Notes: generated by a model not told the origin, from the letters alone. Positions 1 to 7,521 are shown, counted from the stretch's first letter. The stretch is 16,514 nucleotides of DNA from Planctomycetota bacterium (GCA_024278415.1 JAJRTI010000629.1:1-16514), one strand, 5' to 3'. Translations and numbers: made by a program.

Positions 1-187
1 CCCTTCGGGCTGCGGTGTCCGCGAGGGGTTGCACGCAGGCGAAGAGCCGGGACGTTTGTTGTGAACCTGCCTGAATCCACTTCGAAACTGAAACTCCAGA
101 ATGCAACGCGTTGGGATACGTACAATCAGACCTACACCCGTTCCTTTGCACTTCTCTTTACATTCCAGAGCACCGTACCCGGTTCTG

Positions 188-380
188 TGTGACGAAGGCT
201 TCAACGCCAACGGCGTTGTGTCACAAAGCGGGCTGCGCCCGCCTTAGTGCCTTAATCCTCAGCAGCCGAGAAGAAAACCAAGAAGCTGGAGCGGAACGCC
301 TTCGCGTTCCGATGCTTGCTGCCGTCCGGTGAAGACGGAAGGCGAAGGCCTTCCGCGCCCGGGTTGCGGGCGGAGCCCGC
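188..380. repeat. Cluster of short perfect hairpins (REP-like)
   Basis: Five perfect inverted repeats with tiny loops lie within about 190 bases. They are CAACGCC/GGCGTTG at 202-208/212-218, GCGGGC/GCCCGC at 228-233/237-242, GGAACGC/GCGTTCC at 293-299/304-310, GGAAGGC/GCCTTCC at 337-343/348-354, and GCGGGC/GCCCGC at 366-371/375-380. Loops are 3 or 4 bases. An outer pair TGTGAC/GTCACA at 188-193/220-225 encloses the first hairpin, and a weaker CCGTC/GACGG pair lies at 322-326/334-338. The second and fifth hairpins use the same stem and are both followed by CTT, so they look like two copies of one unit. No T-tract follows any of them, so they are not simple intrinsic terminators. Function unknown; REP-type elements or a structured RNA are both possible. 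Confidence 0.55.
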
Positions 381-550
381 CTTGTACTGCCCTGGCCCGG
401 AGTGAGACGGCCAGCCCGTTGCTTTTCTCCAATGAGCTTGTGACGTTTTGGGTAAGCTTAGCCTGCGGCCAATGGCTGCGCGAGGGATTGTCTCATGAGA
501 CGAGTGGACACGATCTCGGCCCACGCGAGGATTTCACGCGCACTTTCCGC

Positions 551-578
551 TTGACACGGGAATCAGCCAGGTGACAAT
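551..578 (+). promoter_or_regulatory. Sigma-70-like promoter upstream of the plus-strand cluster
   Basis: A perfect TTGACA -35 box at 551-556 is followed after 16 bases by GACAAT at 573-578, which matches four of six positions of the TATAAT -10 consensus. It points to the first gene at 693 and would leave an untranslated leader of roughly 100 bases. No other site of this quality was noticed between the plus-strand genes, so it could drive much of the cluster. If the organism uses other main sigma-factor preferences the match could be chance. Confidence 0.45.
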
Positions 579-692
579 ACGGCAGCCAATGCGCCTCACG
601 ATACCGCCCCGCCCTATCCCTATGACGTCTGCGTTCTCCTGCCCGATGAGGCCCGCGCCCGGACCAACCTGAGCCAATCTGAAAGGTGCAAC

Positions 693-1610
693 ATGAGACC
701 CCTCGAACGTCCGAAGAAAGTCTTCTTCGCGTTCACCATGGACTGCGAGCGGATCGCCGCGGAATCGATCCTCAACAACGGCGCGCCATCGTGGGAAATG
801 AGCGAGAAAGCCATTCGCGGCATGGCGGACGTGTTGAGGAAGAAACACATGATAAGGGCCGGCGGGTTCTACCCCACCCCGGCGACCGCGGAAAGGCACA
901 AGGACTTGTTCCTCGAGCTACGGGCGGAAGGATTCGACATCGGGTGCCAGTTCCACTGCGACAGTTTCCGCAACGGAGAGTTCACCGATTACCTCGGCTG
1001 CTACGAGTACGAAGAGCAGCAGCAGATCCTCACGCTCGCCAAGCAAGACTGGGAGGAGGCGCTGGGCCTCGAACTGAGGACGTGGCGGTGCGGGTTCCTC
1101 TCCGCGAACGACTACACGTTCCCCATCCTCAACGACTTGGGCGTTCGGCAGTCGAGTTCGTCCCTCCCCGAACGCCATCTCGTCCAGGTCGGAGCGCGTT
1201 GGATCGGCGCGCCCCCCTACCCCCACCACACGAGCCGCAAGAGCCGGCTGGTCTGCGGCGACCTGGAGCTTTACGAAGTGCCCGTCGCCGCCCACCCCTA
1301 CAAATGGGCGAACGACGACCGCACGGCGATGTACGACACGCGGCCCGACCGCGGATACGACCTCGCGTTCTATCGAGACCTCATCGACGCGTACGTGGAG
1401 AAAATGATGCGCTCCGATCCGCCTATCAAATCGCTCATCGCCATCACCCACAACACCATCGACTATCTCGATCCCGACAACCCCAAGCGCAAGATCATGG
1501 AGTTCGAGATCGACCACTCCCGAGAGGTGGTCGAGAGCCGCGGATACGAGTTCGTGCCGGCGTCCATCGAAGACATCCACCTGGAGGCCGACAGGATCGG
1601 CTCCTACTGA
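693..1610 (+). CDS. NodB-like (polysaccharide deacetylase-fold) protein 1
   Basis: A protein of 305 residues with the outline of the NodB/polysaccharide deacetylase (carbohydrate esterase 4) fold, a family of metal-dependent N- or O-deacetylases acting on glycans. The N-terminal strand ends in an acidic motif D17-C18-E19 where classical members have Asp-Asp. A strand at about 83-88 ends in H88, the likely position of the metal-binding His motif, but the second His of the usual HxxxH pair is not obvious. A C-terminal H253-N254 follows a hydrophobic strand. No signal peptide is seen, so it is probably cytoplasmic. The start is supported by an AAAGGTG-type ribosome binding site at 682-688. It is clearly paralogous to the gene at 9903: both share DCE, a SW..SE.AI segment, an EQQ helix and a LG.RQ segment. 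Family fold is fairly sure; deacetylase activity and substrate are inference. Confidence 0.75.
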   Translation: MRPLERPKKVFFAFTMDCERIAAESILNNGAPSWEMSEKAIRGMADVLRKKHMIRAGGFYPTPATAERHKDLFLELRAEGFDIGCQFHCDSFRNGEFTDYLGCYEYEEQQQILTLAKQDWEEALGLELRTWRCGFLSANDYTFPILNDLGVRQSSSSLPERHLVQVGARWIGAPPYPHHTSRKSRLVCGDLELYEVPVAAHPYKWANDDRTAMYDTRPDRGYDLAFYRDLIDAYVEKMMRSDPPIKSLIAITHNTIDYLDPDNPKRKIMEFEIDHSREVVESRGYEFVPASIEDIHLEADRIGSY

Positions 1611-1637
1611 ACCGGCCGCTCAGCGGAGGCAACAATC

Positions 1638-2762
1638 ATGAAACGCACCATCGCATCCCCCTGGCGCTTCGTCGTTGGGCCGGACATCCTGTCCGAGATC
1701 GGTCTGCATGCGAAATGGCTGGGCAAGAAGTGTTTTCTGCTCGGCGGCCGGCGCGCGCTCGACGCGGCGAAGGAGCCGATCGTGGCCAGCTTGCGCGACA
1801 ATGGACTCGATTGCCACGTGGAACACGGCCCTCACGTGGACAAGACGAAACCGAGCGTGGACGCGCTGATGCGCATCGGCCGCCAGCAGCAGGTAGACCA
1901 CGTGATCGTGTGCGGCGGCGGCCGCGTCATGGACTGCGGCAAGGTCGTGGCGCGGGAGTTGGACTTGCCGCTCATCGTCGTGCCCACCGTCGCGTCGGTG
2001 AACGCCGCGGGCACGCTCTCGTCGGGCGTGGAAGACGACGACCGGCCTGGCAAGCGCATCTGGTATCGCGGGCCAGACGTGATCTTCTGCGACACGCGCG
2101 TCATCGTCGAGGGAGGAGCGCGCTGGCTGGCGGGCGGCATGGGCGACGTGCTGCCGTTCGGCGCGGGATTGCCGCTCGCGCTGAACATGGGCAAGCCGGG
2201 CAAAGCGGAGGCCGGCGCGCTCGGGCTGAACAACGCGTTCCCCACCGCGGCCGCGGAGTTGATCGGCCGGCTCACCTTCGACCTCGTCATGGAGAACGGC
2301 AAGCGCGCGTACGATGCCGCGGCGCTCGGCCTGCCCACAGACGAAGTCAACAGGGTCTGCGAGGCGATCTTCTATTGTTCCGCGGTCAGCGCGCCCGCGT
2401 GCGGCATCGTGGGCGGCGACCACACCCTGCACCTCGCCACACATCCACGTTGCACGAAAGAAGTCATCCACGGCGAATACGTCGCGTTCGGCACACTGGT
2501 GAATCTCATTCTGTTCGGGTCGCCGCTGTCCGAGATCGACCCGCTCATCGACTTCAATCGCAGCGTGAACCTGCCGACCTGTTTCGAAGACTTCGGCCTC
2601 GCAGACATCACGCGCGGCGAACTCATCGAGCACGCCAAGACCATGGTCGGCCCTGACGGAACCGCGTCGTTTGGGCTCAACCGTAGCTTCACCGCGAACG
2701 ACATCGCCGACGCGATGCGCGAGGTGGACCACCTGGCCCGCACGCGGGACGAGCGGCGGTAG
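1638..2762 (+). CDS. Iron-containing alcohol/glycerol dehydrogenase-like protein
   Basis: A protein of 374 residues of the GldA/iron-containing alcohol dehydrogenase and dehydroquinate synthase-like superfamily, which uses NAD(P) and a divalent metal to interconvert polyols and ketones. The dinucleotide-binding glycine motif GGGRVMD is at 93-99. Likely metal ligands are D170 (in GGMGD), H262 (in GGDHTLH) and H278 (in HGEYVAFG). This matches the Asp-His-His pattern and spacing of glycerol dehydrogenases, and the length is typical. The start has GGAGG at 1625-1629, eight bases upstream. It follows the NodB-like gene by 27 bases, so the two are probably co-transcribed. The neighbouring aminotransferase suggests the ketone product might be aminated, which is inference. 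Glycerol-1-phosphate dehydrogenase or a cyclitol-forming relative cannot be excluded by eye. Confidence 0.85.
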   Translation: MKRTIASPWRFVVGPDILSEIGLHAKWLGKKCFLLGGRRALDAAKEPIVASLRDNGLDCHVEHGPHVDKTKPSVDALMRIGRQQQVDHVIVCGGGRVMDCGKVVARELDLPLIVVPTVASVNAAGTLSSGVEDDDRPGKRIWYRGPDVIFCDTRVIVEGGARWLAGGMGDVLPFGAGLPLALNMGKPGKAEAGALGLNNAFPTAAAELIGRLTFDLVMENGKRAYDAAALGLPTDEVNRVCEAIFYCSAVSAPACGIVGGDHTLHLATHPRCTKEVIHGEYVAFGTLVNLILFGSPLSEIDPLIDFNRSVNLPTCFEDFGLADITRGELIEHAKTMVGPDGTASFGLNRSFTANDIADAMREVDHLARTRDERR

Positions 2763-2829
2763 CCGCCGCAGCCTGAGTGTGTTCCAAGCCCTGGCGCTCC
2801 TGTTTCCCCTGATGTTCCAAGGATGCGCG

Positions 2830-4029
2830 ATGCACTGGCGACAGCGATTTCGACGATTCGCGTGGCTCGCGGCCGCAGTCGGCGTCCGCGCGGCGTGGGG
2901 CCAGTTTGCCACCGCGCCCGCGTGCGTGCTGGATGCCGTCTCGCGGCCCGCGTACATCGCGGCGGGCGACCTGAACCGCGACGGCCGGACGGACCTGGCC
3001 GTATCCTCCTGGCCGCGACGGGCCGGCGATCCCGAAGAATACGACCCGGCCCGCGGCCGCGTGCTCATCTTCTACCAGAAGCGCGGCGGCTTCCGCGCGC
3101 CCGCTGACAAGACGCTTTCGTTCGTCGCGCCCTTGTCGCTCCTCATTGGCGACTTCGACCGCGACGGCAAGAACGATCTCGCGGCCGTGGGCGGCCGGCA
3201 GTGGCTGCACTTATTCCTGGGCACGGACGACCTCGCCCGCGACGCCGGCAACTGGAATTGCAACCAGTACTGCCCCGGGCCGGTGCTGGCCGCGCGGCTG
3301 AACCCCGGCGGCCTCGCCGACTTCCTCGTCGGCCCGGTCTGGCGCAAATGGATGGGCGGCAAGCGGTACTTGCGGGGATACTTCTACGCGCCCGCCGAAG
3401 AGGACGCCAACGGCGGCAGCCTGGTGACCGACCTGAACTACGACGGCTACCCCGACGTCGTCTTCCTAACGCATCGGCCCAGCGGAGCCATTCGCATCTA
3501 CTACGGGCCGTTCCTCCAGCAAAGGGTGAAAGCGCACGACGTGGTGCAGCGCGTGACGCTCGCCGCGCCGGCGCCCGCACTTGCGGTCGCGGTCGCCGAC
3601 GTGAGCGGCGACGGACGCCGCGACCTCCTCGTATGCGTGTCGCCCCCTAAGCGGCCGGCCGCGGGCGCCCTGTGCCTCTTCTTTCAGAACGCGCCCATCG
3701 GCTTCGACGACCGCGCGAAGCCGTCCGCGGCTATCGCCGGCCTCGCCGGCCCCCTGCTCGCCGCGGATGTGAATGGAGACGGCCTCGCGGACATCGTCAC
3801 CGCCCGCGCGCGGCCGGGCGCCGTCTGCGTCTTCTTGCAGCGCCGCGGGTGCGCGTTCCCCTCCTCCGCCGCGCAAGCGGATCAGACCCTTCGCGCCCCC
3901 GGCCGGACACTCGCCCTCTGTCTCGCAGACATGAACGGCGACCGGCGGCCCGACCTGTTTGTCGCCTCCCAGCCGGAACGCGGGCCGGGAGCGATTCGCC
4001 TCTTCCTCAGTGCGCCTGCACGGAGATAA
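2830..4029 (+). CDS. Secreted FG-GAP/VCBS repeat beta-propeller protein
   Basis: A protein of 399 residues with an N-terminal basic and hydrophobic stretch (residues 2-24) that reads as a signal peptide. It is followed by at least six integrin-like FG-GAP/VCBS repeats. Each carries a calcium-binding loop of the DxNxDGxxD type, starting near residues 47, 108, 201, 257, 313 and 367. The last, DMNGDRRPD, has Arg in place of the loop Gly. Such repeats fold into a beta-propeller and usually mediate binding to glycans or other proteins outside the cytoplasm; no catalytic motif is visible. I chose the ATG at 2830 because AAGGA at 2818-2822 lies seven bases upstream, whereas the in-frame ATG at 2812 has none. 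The stop is only three bases from the next gene, so it is probably made together with the glycosidase and may act with it at the envelope. Confidence 0.8.
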   Translation: MHWRQRFRRFAWLAAAVGVRAAWGQFATAPACVLDAVSRPAYIAAGDLNRDGRTDLAVSSWPRRAGDPEEYDPARGRVLIFYQKRGGFRAPADKTLSFVAPLSLLIGDFDRDGKNDLAAVGGRQWLHLFLGTDDLARDAGNWNCNQYCPGPVLAARLNPGGLADFLVGPVWRKWMGGKRYLRGYFYAPAEEDANGGSLVTDLNYDGYPDVVFLTHRPSGAIRIYYGPFLQQRVKAHDVVQRVTLAAPAPALAVAVADVSGDGRRDLLVCVSPPKRPAAGALCLFFQNAPIGFDDRAKPSAAIAGLAGPLLAADVNGDGLADIVTARARPGAVCVFLQRRGCAFPSSAAQADQTLRAPGRTLALCLADMNGDRRPDLFVASQPERGPGAIRLFLSAPARR

Positions 4030-4032
4030 CCC

Positions 4033-6294
4033 ATGCCTCGCAAAACTCATCCCCGGCCGCGCGTCGCGCACGTGCTCGTCCTCCTGCTGCTCGCCGGGGG
4101 CGTCGGCCCCGCGGCCGCGGCCCAGGACGACGATGCGGACGCGCTTCAGATCCCGTTCTACACGGGGACGATTCTGCCCACGCCGCAGAAGGCGGCCTAC
4201 TACGACGAGTTCCTCGACTTATCCGACGTGGGCGTTCTGCTCGGCACGGGGCTCAGAGCGGACGATCCGCGGCTGGCCCTGCTGAAGGAGCGCATCGCGC
4301 GGCTCGGCGGACGCGCCGCGGCCGTGCGCTCGCCCGCCGCGGCCAGGCGGCTGCTCATCTGTTTGGGCGACACGCCCCCCGCCCGCGGCGTGGAGCCGCC
4401 CGACAAGGCGGAGGGCTACGTCATCCGCTGGCTCGCCGGGCCCGGCCGGCCCCTCGTCGCGCTCAAAGGCCGCGACCGCCTCGGGTTGTTGTGGGCCGTC
4501 TCCTCTCTCAACCAGCTCATGACCGACCGGGCCGGCAAGCCCGTGCTGCGGAAAGCAGACGTGTACGACTACCCTGTGTATCACCACCGCGGGTTCATCA
4601 CCGGCTACATCCCGAGCGTGAGGCAATGGGCGCAGTACGTGACCGCCTTCAAGTTCAACGTGCTCGCGTTCTACCGGCCGTTCGTCGTCCCGTTCGACAA
4701 GATGCTGCCGCAGTGGAACGTGTCCCGCTCAAGCCGCGGGTACGATCCCGCGTACTGGCGCAAGCCTCCGCCCCCGGCCTGGCTGGCCGCGGTCAAGGAG
4801 TTGGGCACGCGGCTCACGCCGCTCGGCATCCAGTGGTACATGGGCCTGAGTCCCATCCGCGGCAAACCGGAGCAAAAGATCGACAGCAAGAGCGACAAGG
4901 ATTTCGACACGATCATGCGGATTCTGCGGCCCGTGGCCGCGGCCGGGGGCGGCTTCCACTTCCACTACGACGACACCCGCTTCCCCATGAACCCGGCGGA
5001 CGTGCGGAACTTCGGCTCCGCGAGAGAAGCGGACGTCTTCTTCTTCAACCGCGTGTACGCGGCCACGAAAAAGGAGTGCCCCTACTTCAAGATGACCATC
5101 TGTCCACCCTTCTACTGGGGGCCGCAATACGAGCCGCTGTCCTACGGCGAGAGCCGGGACGCCTACCTCAGGGCCATGGGCGAGCGCTTGCCCAAGGGCA
5201 TCGGCATCTACTGGACCGGCCGCGCGGTGTGGGGCGGCAAGGTGAAAAAGAGCGAAGTCAAATGGATCACCGACCGCATCAAGCGCAAACCGTGGTTCTG
5301 GCAAAACGGCTCGGGGCTGCCCCACATGTACGGCTACCACTACTACACCGACCCGGTCGACATCTGGCCGCACTGGCACTACGACGGCTTTTACCGCGAC
5401 GTGAACTTCACCTGGCCCACCGGCGGCAAGCGCGGCACCGTGTTCATGCTCACCATGGTGGATTACCTCTGGAACCCCGCCGCGCACGACCCGAAGCGAG
5501 CCGTGCAGGAGGCGGCCAAGAAGCTCCTGGGGCCCAAGACCTGGCCGGCGCTGGTGAAGATGAACCGCTGCCTTTCCAAGCTCGACGCCTACGAGTGGAA
5601 GATATCGGTGAGCGCCCTTCGCAACATCGCTCAGATCGAAAAAGACGTGGCCGCCATTGTGGCCGCGGAGCGCGAGTGCCTCAAGGTCCACCCCGGCGCA
5701 CTGAACGCGTGGACCAGCACGACGTATCGCGTGGAGCGGGCCCAGCGCTTCCTGCGGCAGCTCAAGGCCAGGGCCAAGCGCGGCGGAGCGTGGGCCGTGT
5801 TCACCCGGAACGTGGACGCGCTCAAACGCCTCGCCCAGAAGGAAGCGGGCTACGTCCCAGCGCGGGATACGTTCCTGTCGCCCTACGACTTCCGGGGCGG
5901 CAAGTCGCCAGCCGAGTACGGATTCAAGTGCGAGAAACGCCTCGCCACCTGGATATACGGCGCCAAGACCGACCTCAACACCCTCACCGCCAGCTTCCGC
6001 CTGAACGGGCCGCCCACCCGCGCCGGTTACGACCTCGTGCTCTCCGCGCAGGACGACGACAGCGAGCGCAAGTGTCGCATCCGCATTCTCGTCAACCACA
6101 ACCTCGTGTTCGCCGGGCCGAACCCCTTCGTGCGGTTCGGCTGGTACCGCCACACGTTTCCCATCAAGGGATCGTTCCTCAAGGAAGGCGCGAACACGAT
6201 CCAAATCGCAAACATCGAGAACTCCGACCGGCGCAAAGGCCCGCCGTTCTTCATGCTCAACTACGCGGCCCTCCTGAACGCACCGCCCCGCTGA
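4033..6294 (+). CDS. Secreted GH84-like glycoside hydrolase (beta-N-acetylglucosaminidase family, divergent)
   Basis: A protein of 753 residues with a signal peptide (hydrophobic core about 15-28, likely cleavage after an Ala run near 31). Residues about 35-170 resemble the hexosaminidase N-terminal alpha/beta domain, including a GLLWAVSSLNQL helix. A TIM-barrel catalytic domain (about 180-500) begins with HRGF at 185-188. It carries the adjacent Asp pair D313-D314, as in GH84 substrate-assisted catalysis, then YWTG at 393-396 and a DYLWNP motif typical of GH84. A helical segment (about 500-600) and a C-terminal beta-sandwich (about 615-753), possibly carbohydrate-binding, complete it. The usual GH84 EGFYG and YGPKDD pocket motifs are replaced, so GlcNAc specificity is uncertain. 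GGAG at 4022-4025 sits just before the stop of the FG-GAP gene, suggesting translational coupling. Confidence 0.75.
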   Translation: MPRKTHPRPRVAHVLVLLLLAGGVGPAAAAQDDDADALQIPFYTGTILPTPQKAAYYDEFLDLSDVGVLLGTGLRADDPRLALLKERIARLGGRAAAVRSPAAARRLLICLGDTPPARGVEPPDKAEGYVIRWLAGPGRPLVALKGRDRLGLLWAVSSLNQLMTDRAGKPVLRKADVYDYPVYHHRGFITGYIPSVRQWAQYVTAFKFNVLAFYRPFVVPFDKMLPQWNVSRSSRGYDPAYWRKPPPPAWLAAVKELGTRLTPLGIQWYMGLSPIRGKPEQKIDSKSDKDFDTIMRILRPVAAAGGGFHFHYDDTRFPMNPADVRNFGSAREADVFFFNRVYAATKKECPYFKMTICPPFYWGPQYEPLSYGESRDAYLRAMGERLPKGIGIYWTGRAVWGGKVKKSEVKWITDRIKRKPWFWQNGSGLPHMYGYHYYTDPVDIWPHWHYDGFYRDVNFTWPTGGKRGTVFMLTMVDYLWNPAAHDPKRAVQEAAKKLLGPKTWPALVKMNRCLSKLDAYEWKISVSALRNIAQIEKDVAAIVAAERECLKVHPGALNAWTSTTYRVERAQRFLRQLKARAKRGGAWAVFTRNVDALKRLAQKEAGYVPARDTFLSPYDFRGGKSPAEYGFKCEKRLATWIYGAKTDLNTLTASFRLNGPPTRAGYDLVLSAQDDDSERKCRIRILVNHNLVFAGPNPFVRFGWYRHTFPIKGSFLKEGANTIQIANIENSDRRKGPPFFMLNYAALLNAPPR

Positions 6295-6335
6295 CGCGGC
6301 CGAGCCGCGATCCTGATCGATTGGAGACCAAAGTC

Positions 6336-7115
6336 ATGACCGACACGAAACGACCCGAACGCGATTTCCCCGCGCTGCCCGGCCTGGGAGGATGGTACAC
6401 CGAGGAGGAAGTCGAGGCCGTGACGCGCGCGTTGCGCGCGTCTATGGACTGGCGCACCGGCTTCTCGGGGCCGCAGATTGGCGAGTTCGAGGAAGCCTTC
6501 GCGGCCTACTGCGGAGTCGAACACGCGATCGCGCTCAATTCCTGCGGCACGGGGCTCGACATCGCGATGGTGTGCCTCGACCTGGAGCCCGGCGACGAGG
6601 TGATTAGCCCGGCAATCACGTTCAAGGCCACGCATCTGGCCATCATCGGCCAAGGCGCCAAGGCCGTGCTCTGCGAGATCGACCCGCGCACGTTCAATAT
6701 CGATCCCGCGGACGTGGAGCGCCGCATGACGCCGCGCACGCGCGCCATCCTCGCGGTGCATAACAACGGCCTGTCCGCGTTCATGGACGATTTGATGGAG
6801 ATCGCCGAGCGACATCCGCATCCCGAGCAGGGCCCTCCCAAGGTGGTCGGCGACGCGGCCCGCGCGTGCGGCGCCGGCTACAAGGGCACGAAGGTGGGCA
6901 AGATGGGCTGGATGAACATCTTCAGCTTCCAGACCACGAAGAACATGACCACGCTCGGCGAGGGCGGCATGATCACGACCGACGACCCGCACGCAGCGGC
7001 CCGCGCCCGCGCCTACCGCTCGTTCGGCGCCGGCCTCGGCAGTTGGGGCACGAACTACCGCATGACCAAGCTCCAAGCCGCAGCCGGCCTCGTGCAACTG
7101 CGCCGGCTCGACTAG
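6336..7115 (+). CDS. DegT/DnrJ/EryC1/StrS-family PLP aminotransferase, N-terminal part (interrupted by amber codon)
   Basis: These 259 residues are the N-terminal two-thirds of a PLP-dependent DegT/DnrJ/EryC1/StrS aminotransferase, the family that puts amino groups on keto-sugars and cyclitols. Visible landmarks are the N-terminal GPQIGEFE segment, NSCGTGLDIA (PLP phosphate pocket), PAITFKAT, GDAARACGA with the cofactor-contacting D173, and the SFQTTKNMTTLGEGGM segment with the Schiff-base lysine K202. The frame ends at TAG (7113-7115), in the middle of the conserved LQAAAGLVQLRRLD helix region where intact members run on into a C-terminal domain. Translation from 7116 continues that domain in the same frame. 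GGAG at 6323-6326 supports the start. The product alone would lack the C-terminal domain and is probably not a stable enzyme. It may be a recent nonsense mutation, readthrough, or a sequencing error. Confidence 0.85.
   Translation: MTDTKRPERDFPALPGLGGWYTEEEVEAVTRALRASMDWRTGFSGPQIGEFEEAFAAYCGVEHAIALNSCGTGLDIAMVCLDLEPGDEVISPAITFKATHLAIIGQGAKAVLCEIDPRTFNIDPADVERRMTPRTRAILAVHNNGLSAFMDDLMEIAERHPHPEQGPPKVVGDAARACGAGYKGTKVGKMGWMNIFSFQTTKNMTTLGEGGMITTDDPHAAARARAYRSFGAGLGSWGTNYRMTKLQAAAGLVQLRRLD
7113..7115 (+). other. In-frame amber codon inside the aminotransferase
   Basis: TAG replaces one codon between RLD and MNALR of a DegT-family protein; without it the frame 6336-7508 would encode 390 residues, a normal family length. 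A single base change from codons such as GAG, CAG or AAG would create it. The frame is otherwise undamaged on both sides. Confidence 0.9.
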
Positions 7116-7508
7116 ATGAACGCGCTCAGAATCGACCGGGCGCGCCAACTCAACGCACGGCTCAAGTCGATCGAGGAACTCACGCTGCCGTGGGAGCCGC
7201 CCCACTGCGAGCACATCTACTACGGCTACACGGTCATGGTTCCAGCCGACTGGGCCGGCATGCGACGCGACGAGGTGTGCCGCCTGCTGAACGACGAGTA
7301 CGGCGTTGGCGCGGTCGTCATGAACGACGTGACCGCGGTGCAGCATCCACTCGTGCGCGACCACGTGGCCGGCCAGCAGACGCCGGTGTCCGATCTGACT
7401 GGAAAAAGACTGTTCTGCGTGTCCCTCCACCCCTTGATGACGGACGACGATCTGGACTACATTGCTCAGTCCGCGGCGCAGGCCGTGGAGCGCGTCAAGG
7501 CGGACTAG
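7116..7508 (+). CDS. C-terminal domain of the interrupted DegT-family aminotransferase
   Basis: This 130-residue frame starts at the ATG immediately after the amber codon and is in the same phase as the upstream part. Its sequence is the expected continuation of a DegT aminotransferase: a MNALRIDRARQLNARL helix, then HIYYGYTVMVP (the C-terminal small-domain strand), a helix with a short gene-specific loop, and the closing KRLFCVSLHPLMTDDDLDYI segment. No ribosome binding site is seen before 7116, since the preceding bases are GC-rich coding sequence. Separate synthesis would need reinitiation at the abutting TAG-ATG. Depending on biology it is the tail of a readthrough product, a separately translated subunit fragment, or the remains of a pseudogene. 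It ends in TAG followed by an inverted repeat and then the transglutaminase-like gene. Confidence 0.75.
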   Translation: MNALRIDRARQLNARLKSIEELTLPWEPPHCEHIYYGYTVMVPADWAGMRRDEVCRLLNDEYGVGAVVMNDVTAVQHPLVRDHVAGQQTPVSDLTGKRLFCVSLHPLMTDDDLDYIAQSAAQAVERVKAD

Positions 7509-7521
7509 CCCCCACCCAACG

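Larger units (their letters stand above)
1..692. other. Non-coding leader region with hairpins and promoter
   Basis: No convincing gene is visible in these 692 bases. The short open frames at 111-332, 329-574 and on the minus strand have low-complexity or arginine/proline-rich translations, no family resemblance and no good ribosome binding site. The composition is visibly less GC-rich than the genes that follow. The region holds clustered short inverted repeats (188-380) and a sigma-70-like promoter (551-578), listed separately. The left edge starts in the same kind of sequence (CCC-TTC-GGG at the first bases), so the intergenic region probably continues beyond the window. Confidence 0.6.

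Noticed and set aside
111..574. Small plus-strand open frames at 111-332 and 329-574
   Set aside because: No ribosome binding site, no family resemblance, and they run through the hairpin cluster.
1620..3068. A 482-codon minus-strand open frame opposite the dehydrogenase and FG-GAP genes
   Set aside because: Antisense shadow; both sense genes have clear family motifs and ribosome binding sites.
4729..6204. A 491-codon minus-strand open frame opposite the glycosidase gene
   Set aside because: Composition typical of an antisense frame (His/Val/Gly/Arg-rich), with no recognisable domain.
3672..6335. Very long open frame on the plus strand running through the glycosidase region into the aminotransferase
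   Set aside because: The translation is arginine/proline-rich and low in family resemblance, and it overlaps a well-supported GH84-like gene. It is open only because the DNA is GC-rich; the real gene in that frame starts at 6336 after GGAG.
7113..7115. Genome-wide reassignment of TAG as a sense codon
   Set aside because: TAG is the natural end of the dehydrogenase (2760-2762), the aminotransferase tail (7506-7508) and NodB-like protein 2 (10800-10802), each at a sensible family length.
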